Positions 1-15,354 of a stretch of 64,000 nucleotides of DNA are shown in pieces (position 1 is the stretch's first letter; every line of letters begins with the position of its first letter). The DNA comes from Dioscorea cayenensis subsp. rotundata (lineage: Eukaryota; Streptophyta; Magnoliopsida; Dioscoreales; Dioscoreaceae). Made by a program: the position numbers and the translations under genes. Location of the stretch: NCBI RefSeq assembly GCF_009730915.1, contig NC_052488.1, forward strand, positions 20,702,305-20,766,304, given 5' to 3'. The notes under the pieces are model-generated. The model saw only the letters and a program-made list of their open reading frames with translations, searched no databases and was not told the origin of the DNA.

Positions 1-525
1 AAAATATTAGTTATATTGCAAACAAAACAAAGCTACATATTTGTTATGTTAGCCTTGTTTGAATTATATTTATTAAATTTTCATTTATTATAAATATAAA
101 ATGTGCACTGAAAATAACACAAGAAATTCAGTACTAATAAACTCAAAAAAAAAAAAATAGAAATTTGCACTTTACTTTTATTCTTTAATTTATTAATTTA
201 TTAATTTTATATTATATTGAAAAAAATATATTATTTTCAAATTAATATTTTTACATATATTTAAAAGTTTAATTTTTATTATCCAACAGAATTTATAGAA
301 AATATACATCTCCATACATTTCTTTCTTTCTTTTTTTCCTGCCTAGAGAAAATTTTCAATTTTCTTAATTATTTGTTAAAATATTTCTGGCCAACAAATC
401 CAATCCACATCCACATGACATATTACTAAATCCGAATCCGATAACTTTTTCTTGGTTTCTTCTACACATCTCCCGCGAACCCGTTTGTGCTTTATCGGAT
501 CCTTTTCAAGATCCGCTAACTGGAG
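1..525. other. AT-rich intergenic DNA
   Basis: The first ~440 bases are very AT-rich with homopolymer runs and no plausible coding exon. GC content rises from about position 430 toward the DWNN-type first exon at 526, as expected for a former promoter and 5' leader. Nothing else is recognisable. Confidence 0.6.
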
Positions 526-1401
526 ATGCCCTGCTTCTAGTTCCGGAGCTCAGCCTCTTTCGATGTCGTCCTCGGCGGCGAACTCTCCATCTCCCGCCGC
601 CACCTCCGCCTCCGCATCCTCGCCAAGACGCGCCTCGCCGACTCCCGTCTCATCCTCTCCGACGTCGCCTCTGGCCACGGTTAGCTTGCTCTTCCTTCTA
701 CCTTGATTTCTCGGTTTTTTTTTTTTCAGATGTTTTGGTAGTTTTGAAACCCTGAATGTTGTGTTTGAGGATGATGAGTATGAAATTCCCGAAAGGTCGA
801 GCAAGATCATAAAGCGAGCATCTTCGCGTTCGTTGGTTTTCTAATTCTTTTCCTTTTCTTTTCTTTTCTTTGTTGGAATGAGTTTTGTTGAATTATGGTG
901 TGGAATGTGTGGTCTTTTCTTGCAGGAGTTCCACCATTAGAGATGAGGGTTTTGGTGATGATCATGCACCTTCGTCCTCCTCCGAGGTATTTGGATTTTT
1001 TTCCTTGAGTTTGATAGTAGGAATGGATGTTGATTTTAATTTGTTGCTTGCGTTGGTAATTGGAAGAAAGCATATATTTGTGTTGGATATTTAGGTAAAT
1101 AATGCAAGAAAATTTAGAACAGCTATCATGGGTTTTGTTGGATTGATTGATTATAGATTTAATTGATATCAAGTTGTACAAGAGATTGATAAAACTTCAA
1201 TTATTGTAGCCTTCTTGTTATCTTCTGGTTTAGTTAGAGTGTACTAGTTATATATAGTCTTCAAAAAACTAACCTTCAACAATGCACCGATATAAGTCGA
1301 AAATTGCTACTTGTCAGATATACTTATGGATGTTTAATATGTTGACTACACACAGTGTTTGTTTAGCTGTTACTAGGTGACTGAACTTAATCTAGTAGAG
1401 G

Positions 1402-1404
<3 letters not shown>

Positions 1405-1432
<28 letters not shown>
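1405..1432. repeat. (GA)n microsatellite
   Basis: Uninterrupted GA dinucleotide run inside the large intron-like stretch of the decayed DWNN gene, just left of the copia fossil. Confidence 0.9.
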
Positions 1433-1436
<4 letters not shown>

Positions 1437-1599
1437 CTTTTGATTTTCCATTAATTTCTTAACAAGTACAAATCATCTATATATAAAGGTAAATAATGAT
1501 TTTATCCAACTAAGATTTTTAACCATAGCATAACCAATTAGTTTAAAAAAGAGAGATGAGATAGGTTGTGGTTGGCAACGTGGGGATTACATGGATTAT

Positions 1600-4500
1600 T
1601 ATTTGCAATGTTGGCCGAATAGCTTGGCCAATTTAGTTAACATGTCCCCACAAGCTGATTGGGCAGAAAAGACGGTTAGCTTGGACCGGAGATGAACAAA
1701 ATTAGGTGTGGAGAGGCTTTTTGTCATGATATCAGCAAGTTGGTCCTTGGAACAAACGAAACACACAATGAGTTACTTGGAGGTGACCCGTTCACAAACA
1801 AAATGATAGTCTATTTCAATGTGTTTGGTGTATCGGATTCGCAGCCAAGAATGTAGCTCCAATATTTATCACACCATAATGTAGGCAGGCAAGTAAGAGG
1901 GATAAAAAGGCTTTGAAGAAGATATTGAAGTCAAATGAGTTTTGTGCTTGCAAATGCAATACTTCTATATTCGATTTCCATAGATGATTGTGAGATGGTG
2001 GAGTACTTTTTAGCTCCCCATGAAATAAGGTTAGGGCCAAGATAGATATTGGCACCAATGGAAAGAGCATGCAGTGAAGTTAAGGTCATGAGAAAGAGAG
2101 CCATTTAGGGAACGCAGTACGCATTCAACCTCTACCCAATGTGTAGTAGAAGGTCGATGCATGAATAGGGACACGTGATTAATAGTGAAGGAAATATTAG
2201 GCCTAGTAATTGTGGCATATTGAGGAGCATCCACTGTATTTCGATAAGAGATGGGTTATCCATTGGATCTCCATCATAATGAGACTAGTGACAATTAGCT
2301 ACAATCAGAGAAAGAGCAAGATTTGGTGCCAAGCATTTGAGCACGTGATAAATGCCCTTGATATATTAAGTTTGAGAGTGAAGTAAACCATGAGGAGTAG
2401 AAGAACCTGAATTCCCAAAAAATAATGAAGCCCAAGATCCTTAAGAGCAAGCTCGAGGTGATTGTTTAAGGTTATACAATGGCTTGATCAAAAGACACGT
2501 GATAGGGGTGAGTGGGATCAACAAAACTTGGAGGTTGGACCATGTAAACACGCTCTTCAAGGTCATGTGAAGAAAGGCATTTTGTACGTTAAGTTGATGA
2601 ATCAACCAACCCCCAGAAATAGCGAGAAAGAGCACGACTCTAATGGTAGTAGGCTTGACCACTGTGCTAAAGTATCATGGTAGTTGACTCCTTCCTCTTG
2701 ATGAAAACCTTTTGCAACTAGATGAGCTCTGTATCATTCAGGAGAACCATCAGTTTTTCTTTTGATGCGGTAGACCCACTTGCAACCAATGGCGTGTTGA
2801 CCCTCTAGAGGAGGAACAAGGATTCATGTTTTATTTTGACAAAGCGCATCAAGTTCTTGGGCCATAGCTATGCGCCAATGAGTGTATTTTTTTTTTTGAC
2901 TACAACAAAGGACGGATCAATTGTGTGGTTCAAATGGAGGTTATAGGAATATGAGAGGAGGTTGAGTTGAGGTCTAAGATTTATGGAGATAGGGGTTTGG
3001 GTTCGGGTTCGGGTTGAGAGATGGAGGTTGCATATTGTGGATGCGGAGGGTTAGCAGATGGCGGGCTAAGGAGAGTCGGTGGTGAAGGAGGGGAAGTAAA
3101 GGAAGGTGGTGTGGAAGGTAAGGAGGCAAAGCAGGAAGGTAGTTTTGTTAAAGCGTGCGTGGCGGGAAATGTTAACACTGTTAGAGGGTATGTGAAAACA
3201 TTTATAGCCTTTATGGTCAAGAGAGTGGCCAAGAAAAACACATGGAAATGAATGAAATTTGAGTTTGTGGTCATTATAGGGTCGAAGTAGAAGGAAACGA
3301 AGGCAAGCTATAACATGCAGGAATTGCTGTAATGGTTAAAAAATTTGGTGTCGGGAGTGGCAAGAGGAGAAGTGAAGTGAGGTAAACAATTAATAACGAA
3401 AACCACACTTTGAAAGACAGAGTTCCAAAATTTTAAGAGAAAGGAAGCATGAGACATGATGGATATTGAGAGGTCTACAATATGACAATGTTTTCTTTCA
3501 GCTATACCATTTTGTTATGGTGTGTACGGGCAAGAGAGTTGGTATTCAGTGCTAGTATCTGTACGTAATGTTTTAATAGTGGTTTGAAGCAAGTTTTTGC
3601 CTTTTGATTTAAAGAGAGCAAAAGCCTTTGATAATTCATCTTTTGAGCGGAGAAAATAAATCTAAGAAAAAGTGAGAATAATCATCCACAAAAACGACAT
3701 AGTAGCGAAGGCCATTAGAAGATAAAGTGCGTGCGGGTCCCCACAAGTCCGAATAATCAAGATCAAGTGATGCATGAGAAGTAAATGTTGAAGAACTAAT
3801 AGGCAATTTTTGAGCCTTTGCCTTGCTACATGCATTTTAAATAAATAATTTATGAGAAAAAAAGGGAAGACCCTGAATAAGCAAAAGATGTAAAATGGTG
3901 GAGACCAAAGTGAGCGTGGCAAATATCTGCCAAGACATGTTCGCCAAGGTACACCCAAGGAGAAGATGTTGCAGTAGAAGTAAGAAGCTTGAAAGAGTAG
4001 AGAAAATTATGAGACATTGCTTGAAGAAGAAGGGTCTTGGTGCAGCCATCCTTAACAAAACAACAAGAAAAAGAGAACTCAATAACTAAATTATTATCCA
4101 GGAGCGATCTTGACAGACTTAAAAGTTTTTTTGTGTGAGAAGGAACATAAAGGACATCATTGAGCTAAAGTGAACAAGAAGAAGAGAAAGAAAGAGACAG
4201 CCAATGTAGAGAATATGCATACACATTCCACTGCCAATTTGAAATGTGTCACCTCCATGAAAAGGTGCAAAATTGGAAAGGTTGTTGATGTCGCCGGTCA
4301 CATGGTGAGTCGCTCTCAAATCAAGAAACCTCTCAGTTGTAGGCATTAGAACGTCACTTGGAATGGGGTTAGCAACATAGGCTTAAAAACGTGGAGGTGG
4401 AGGATCAATGTAGGAGTAGTCAAATCTGTACCAACGCTGGTGTGCAAAATGACCTCGGCTTGTGTAGATTTGACATATAGGATGTGGTTCGGCTGGAGAT

Positions 4501-5150
4501 GCAGCGATTCATAGGCTGTAGGCAAAATAGCAGAGTTTGAAATATGTGGAAAATGGTTTCCGGGAAAATAAATCTATGATTCGGGTTTCTAGGATAAGGG
4601 TTCCGAAAGTGAAAATTAGGTCTTGGATTTTCAAGGAAAAAAGGTGTGGTTAATAAGCCTGGGTTGGGAGATGGGCTATGGGGTCTTGGATTAGTGTTGG
4701 GTTTAGGTACGTTAGGCGTAGAAGATTTGAATTGAGAGTTGGGTCTGGGTGTAGCTCATGGCCAGTGTGAGTAAAACGCAGTAAAATCAGGAGAAGACTA
4801 AGTAGAAGAGGGGGAAACTTGAGAAGATAAGAGGGCCTTATGACTTACGAGCATACTATGTAGATCAAAAAAGGACATGGGATCTTGGTGAGGGGAGGTG
4901 GGTAACTGCCACAGTAAAGGCATTAAATTCCGGGCCAAATTTGTTTAAAACAAAAGTAATTAAATCATCCTCAGTGTTGGGGTGGCCAATGCAGGCTGGT
5001 TCATTGGTTTTGCCTCGCATCTTGTGGAGATAATCAATGCAGGAGAGGCCACCTTTAACTGTACTTTGGTGAAAATGATGCTTTATGGGCCCTTGTCAAG
5101 CATAAAAAGGTGATTTTAACTTGGATCCCTTTGGGGAACTACTTGCTGTT
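1600..5150 (-). mobile_element. Ty1/copia LTR retrotransposon fossil (antisense, broken)
   Basis: On the minus strand the order from high to low coordinates is: a gag-like region (about 4.8-5.1 kb), an integrase-like stretch with pol-type residues (about 2.9-4.1 kb), reverse transcriptase with copia hallmarks (QLNVQNAFLH near 2.6 kb; ATITRPNISFTINHVS near 2.2 kb), and an RNase H-like end (KHIEIDYHFVCE near 1.8 kb). The gene order (integrase before reverse transcriptase) and these motifs identify the copia superfamily. It is heavily broken with many interruptions. No convincing pair of LTRs or a target duplication could be delimited, so both ends are approximate. It looks old relative to the other elements here. 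It lies in an intron of the decayed DWNN gene, in opposite orientation. Confidence 0.85.
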
Positions 5151-7974
5151 TTGTATCTCAATCAGCTCATCAAATCTTGTGTTTATATATACAATGACTA
5201 AGGGGTTCGCATAAATTGCTTAAAGTAAGCATCAGATTTGGAATTGTCTCTGTTTGGTATTGTGCATGAAGACACGCAATTGTTTCATGGGGTAGGTTAC
5301 ACTGACTGTGACATAAGGACAACAAAATGACACTGATGCACACACCTGCTGACAAACACATGCATTGTTGGATGATGGAATTATCAGGTTTCTGAATTGT
5401 TTTGTATTTTTTCAAATCATCAGACCATAGCATTTCAATGAGATTCTATATGTCCTCTATGTGTTGTCTAGAGTTTTTCCTCCAGTCCTAATCCTGCTCT
5501 ACATGTGTTTCATCTATTCCAAATAGGACCTATTTCATTGTGCTTATACTTCCCTGTGCCTTTCCGCCCCATGCCACACTTAGCTTTCTTTTAAGATTCA
5601 TTTCCAATGGCATCATGTGCATCTCATCATCATGTTTTCACTTGTACATCTTGAATTTAACTAATGCACTCTGCCTTGTAATCCCATGATTCTAACCTTT
5701 TTCAGCCTTTCTTAGAGCATAAATAAACACCATTAAGATTTTTTTTCAGAGGTTACAAATCTGTCAAATATATGCTTAATTCTTGAATTGTCTCATTGAC
5801 CCCAATTCGACATTTGTTACAACTTACAATTGTTGCAGTCAATCTAACGTGAGTTTGGATCCATAGATCAGGATGGTTTAATTTTGTTGTCTTTTCTGGA
5901 AACAACTGAACTGTTGTGGTTTTTTTTCCATGTGTGCTCGTGTTTGAGGATTGTGCTAACTAATGATTTTTTCAATTCTCAAACTGATCTTACGGGGGAC
6001 CAAACTTGTTTCATGTGTGGTTTACCAGACCATTTAATTAGAGATTACCCTGTAGCTTCTAATCCATATCCAATATTTCAGACAGGTAAGGAGATTACTA
6101 GGTACTTTCTAGAGGAAATCAGTAGGAAGAATTTCAAACTCCCTGGGTGATTCAAGTTTATTTGGTTGTGTCCATGCTGTGGCTTTTCACGAGATGCTGG
6201 ATATTCTCCATTCATGCCATCTTATGGACATCCATATTGGCTTGGGGCCTCATTCACTCATTTGAGACCTTATGGAATCCCTGCAACATGCCATAGGATT
6301 GTACTGTTTTCTCAGCCACACCTTTTAGGATTCCTTCATTTATACCATCTGGATATTCTGTCATGCCGTTATCCATGTAAATTGTTCTTCTCAGCCCATT
6401 TATTTCTGCATCACTCTTGCATAAATAAACCTGTTATCTGGTTGTTTAGTTAAAGTGTTTAATTAATATTTTTTTGCCGGTGGATTCATTAAGATGGGAT
6501 GCATTCCTTCTTCAATGATGACAGGAGCTGCACACCCTCTTACCCATGATGAAGCTGATGATCTTGAGGATCAAAAATAGAAGAGGTTAGTAGCATATGG
6601 AAACTGCTCAAGAATATTGATCTTGAGGTTCACCCTAGATTTGTGCCTGTAATAGCTGTCTATAGTGTGATCACTTTGCTTGCTCATCCATATTGGCAAC
6701 AAAATGGAACTTGTAGCATTTACATTGATGGTTCCCTTTTTTTATGGTTTATAGTTTAGTATGTACTTTTAACATAATTTTTGTAACCTCTTCATTTTTT
6801 TTCTTTTGTCTGTGAAGTGTTACTGGCAGTTCTAATTGGATTGGTGTACTTGGTTTGTTATTCCGATTTACTAAAATATTGAACTGCTGAAATACATTTA
6901 AGTTTATAATGATGCTCGATATAAGTTCTTGCTCACAATTCTTTTTAATTATCTGGGTGGAATTTAGGGAAGTTGACTATGAGGACATGCCCAAAGCACA
7001 TCATAACAGTGATACTGGAGGATCTCATGAAAGAAAGCTCAGACTAGATGAGGACACTGCTACAAGGCATGCTGACTATAACACAAATAGGCTACACAAG
7101 AAGTACTCTCAAGAATCGAGATAGATATATAAATGCCCCCTCGTATCATAGGCAGGGTATTCCCCCATATGATCAATTTCAGTCTATTGATCAGAAATAT
7201 TATAAGGGTTCGCATTTGACAGCAATGTGAAGAGATTAAAGGTTGCATTCTGAGAAATCATATTCTGAGGTACAACGGGTGTCTGAGAACTCTGACAAGC
7301 GCAGTAGAGAGAGGAAATGGCGCAGTTGCAAAAACCAATCTATGAAACGCACAAGAAAAAAAAACAACCTGGACATGATTGTAGCCAGAGAAGTCATCAT
7401 AGGAGTATGAAAGAATTGTCAGATGACTGGGAAAAATTTGTGATAATTAGTAAAAGGCATAGGCACCATTGCCATAAAAGCACAGGTTGCATTCTGGAAC
7501 CTGATTCTCCCACTGTTGGGGCCATGCCAGGGAGAAACAGTCAAGCTACACTTCTGGGAATCCCAAGCATAAATCAAATCAAATGGATGACTCATTCAAA
7601 GATGACAGGTGGGAGATGGTTGATGGCTTGGATGATGACTATTGGGGGAGGCATTATTATGGCAAACACAAGTTAATTTCCTAAAGCTTGCAAGCTTATT
7701 GCTGTTATAACTATTTACAGCCAGCTTTGTAGGAGTAGCACCTCATATATGTGGAACTACAGTGGCTACATCTTCACAGGTATATGTACATATTGAACCT
7801 CACCTTCCCTTTCAATAATTGCCAGTCTATCATGAGACACACAGGAAAAATCATCATGCAATGTACATTTTTAATCTGGTGTGGTATTGGGTTGATGAAA
7901 ACTATTATTTCATGTCGGCTTATACATGTCTAGGAAGTGTTATTGGGTTGAGAAAAATGGTTCTCTGTTTGTAG

Positions 7975-8032
7975 AGGGATGGTATATTGATGATCAAAAA
8001 GATAGGGATGGTATATTGATGATCAAAAAGAT
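7975..8032. repeat. Perfect 29-bp tandem duplication
   Basis: Two adjacent identical 29-bp copies (7975-8003 and 8004-8032), each beginning AGGGATGGTATATTGATGAT. They lie just after the last recognisable DWNN-gene segment. Identity of the copies implies a recent slippage-type duplication. Confidence 0.95.
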
Positions 8033-8040
8033 ACTAATGG

Positions 8041-10579
8041 AAGTTTTTGATTTATAGTGTAGATCATGTGTGTGGCAATTCTGTTTTAGAGTAAGTAGGG
8101 TTAGGGTCCCTTCTGATCCTGCATAGGTTTAGCTCTGGAATTTTGTTTTGGGCACAGGTTTCTCCTATAAAAAAACGTGCATTGAGGATCACTTCGCCTG
8201 CTGTTTGTACAGAAAATATATTTGGTTGGTAAAGTAATATCTTCTTCTTAGTTGCGGATGACATTATTCTGTATGTTGTTTGCATGAGTTTATTGATTTT
8301 GTGCTCTTTGGTTAAATGATATAACAAGGTATTGTTGGACCACTCTTACAGAAAAGTTCGTAGACAAAATTTCATTTGATAATATTGCCGGTGTATCTTT
8401 TTGGAGCCTTATATTTTCTAACTGAAATAGACTGCCACTGATGGTTCATCTGGTAATCCTAATTAATTTTCAGATTTGATATCCTGAATCTTTCTTTATG
8501 TTTCAACTGCTCTATTTTTTTCCCTGTGCAGACCCATGCACCTCTTGATTTCTAAATACTAGTTTACCTTGTGTTGTTAGAATTACTATCATAATTATTT
8601 CTTTCTCATTCTTCAGTGAAGCAATTCTTAACATTATATATGACAATTCATTATTAATCAGTGATATGATTTTTGTCAAACAATGTAACCCTTTTCAAAT
8701 GGTTGTTTTTCCATGTTTCCCAAGTCTGCATCTGCATATTGTGGTCTTATTTTTGTCTTGGTAGCTGTTAATCTACCAATGGTTTTCAAAACCTTTCTTT
8801 TCTATCCCCATTCATAGATTGTCATTTGAATAACAGAATTAGATTGGTTCAAATACATATGCCGTCATGGCTATACACAAATTCTAGTGATTCTAAATGC
8901 TAATCTAGTTTGCTTCGAAACTGAAAAATCACTCAATTGGATGCTGCACTCAAGTGCCTGTGAAACAGCAAATTCTGAGACACCAAAATGTCATTTCGGT
9001 CTTCTTAAACATAGAATACTTCATAGAACTGAGCAAGGAGCATGCTGCAAACAATGTTTGATGTTACTTGAAGTGGCAGATTTGGATTGGCTCTGTTGTT
9101 TCCTTAAGTAGATACTAATCTACAGTTCTATTCTTTTCAGTGCTTGGTAGTGAAGAAGTGAACACAGTTATGCAAACTTATTGTCTTGTTCTTTTACTGC
9201 AGTTGGCTGTAGTTTGCAGCATCTTTGATTGGTTCTTTGCACATCTGAAGCAAATAGAAACATGAAAAGATATTGGACATCCAAGATGGTTTTTGGACTA
9301 TGAACTATTTTTTTCCTTGCCAAATCTTCTGTGTAGACAGGTTCTGAAGTCGTAAATTATATTGATGATGAGATCAGTTGGTTCTCCAGATGATCTCACA
9401 CTGGCCCTTCCATTTTCAGCAGAAATCATTTGATAAAGTCAATGTTCGTTTTGCTAGGTGAGTCATCTTAAATCATTTAAACCTCAGTATTATATCAGAG
9501 TGATGTATCTTTAATTTTATATTTGGCTTATGCCTTTATGATGGGAACTATCTATTGTGCTACTGACAAGGGAGCATGCATTCAGTTGGAGGCATTGCCA
9601 TTCAGTTGGAGTCAGACTCTTGCTACCATACGATGGACAATACCGATTCTCATGCAAGTAGTGAAAGGAGTATAACTCCTCCCATAAGAAATCTTGTGAA
9701 CAATAGATGAACAATATTGAATCTATTTATATAGTATGTTTGCATTGTACTACGGTACAGAGGATTCGATCTTGCACGATTCACCTTGTAATATCAGTCA
9801 TAATGATTTTCACTAGGTTATTTAGTAGTTGTTGTGGTTTTTTTTTTTTAATAAAACAATGATTTATTCATTTTTATTATTATTTTGTTTATAAATGGAT
9901 CAAAGTCTACTTGTTTTGTTGAACGGAAGATTTAATAACCGAAATAACATAATCTAATTTATTGAGAAAAAAACGATGAATGAATTGAACCAACTGAATT
10001 TTGATTATTTTAAATAAAAAGGTTAAAAAAAACTAAATAAAAAAATTCATTCTAATGGCTTGCGACTAATGAGCTTGCTTTGCCCAAATAATAGTGGTCA
10101 TGAATATTAATATATTAAGGATTATATTATTATTATTATCATTATTATTATTATTATTATTAAATAAACATATTCACGTCCAGCACTCCATCTAATTTGT
10201 TTGAATTTTTAAAAATTCGAAATTATTTAAACAAGACAAATATTTTGAGAAAAAAATATATATATGAACATAATTGTAAATCACCAGCAAGAAAAGTATA
10301 TATATAAAAAAAAAAAATTCAAACCAAATATGACGTGGTCGAATACATTAAAAATTTGTTAAATTGATTAATCGGACTCTGGTTGGGTTCTATCTGCCGC
10401 ACCTGAATTCAGTTGGATCCGACCCGTTAGCGTCAGTAATCGGACTCGATCATGAGATGAGTTACCTCCCTCGAACCCTCGTTGTTTTATAACCTTATTC
10501 CGTTCGGCGGTGACCAGACCTCGAACTTCGTCTTGTTTATCTGGGCCTTGGAAGCCGGAGAACTTTGGGAGCAGAGACG
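8041..10579. other. Intergenic DNA between the DWNN remnant and PEX10
   Basis: No ORF here resembles a known protein. The 8.1-9.8 kb part has intron/UTR-like T-rich composition and may be the former 3' end of the DWNN gene. From 9.84 to 10.36 kb it is very AT-rich, with an (ATT)n tract at about 10,123-10,162. The last ~200 bases are GC-richer and form the PEX10 promoter and 5' leader. Confidence 0.5.
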
Positions 10580-14852
<4,273 letters not shown>

Positions 14853-15354
14853 TCTTGCTACAATTCATTCTTTTGTTCTTTACCACCAAAAATGGAAGGA
14901 AAAGTGGGAGTGTATGTCCATTTGATCTACAAATCGAGATGCAAGGAAGAGATTAATTCAAGAAAGTTCACTTAAGCACCACCTAACAGCATGCTGATTT
15001 CTGTATTTCCCTTGTTCCAGCCATGCTGATAGTGGTTCACAGTTGAACACTTATTAGATTTTAACTTGGGTGATATTACTATCTTGTAAGCTGTATACAT
15101 TAAATTCAGGGCCATTGTTTCCTGAAACCTGTGTAACAAATGGAAAATTTTATCTATGATATCAGAAAAGAAACTTCCAACTTTTTATACTTTGAGCACA
15201 TGTGGCTGTTGAATGTATACATAAATACATCACCAAATGCAACACTCATTAACAATGTTTCAGGAAACCTGGAAAGTACATATTATTGCGTGTAAACAAG
15301 CTCGAGCATTTGAAGAGACACTATATAATAAAAGCTCAATTGTAAGCATACAAA

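Larger units (their letters stand above)
526..8040 (+). pseudogene. Decayed DWNN-domain / CCHC zinc-knuckle (PQT3/RBBP6-like) gene
   Basis: RBBP6/PQT3-type proteins combine an N-terminal ubiquitin-like DWNN domain with a CCHC zinc knuckle and act as nuclear RING/U-box E3 ligases. Here an ATG at 526 begins MPCF, then TAG (538-540), then FRSSASFDVVLGGELSIS and RLRILAKTRLADSRLILSD in the same frame up to a possible donor near 680. The family reads F-K-F-R-S-S at this point, so the TAG looks like a Lys AAG to stop change at codon 5. The second half of the domain follows at about 760-815 (FEDDEYEIP, SKIIKR), with no clean acceptor. A zinc knuckle lies at 6007-6048 (CFMCGLPDHLIRDY); its last ligand is Tyr (TAC, 6046-6048) where Cys is expected. 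Later pieces include PSYGHPYW near 6220, PLTHDEADDLEDQK near 6540 and WEMVDGLDDDYWG near 7610. A copia fossil sits between the DWNN exons and the zinc knuckle. Exon limits are uncertain. A live gene using a downstream start is possible but unlikely. Confidence 0.68.

Noticed and set aside
1300-5500. LTR pair for the copia fossil
   Set aside because: No matching terminal sequences could be found by eye on the two sides, so no LTRs are annotated.
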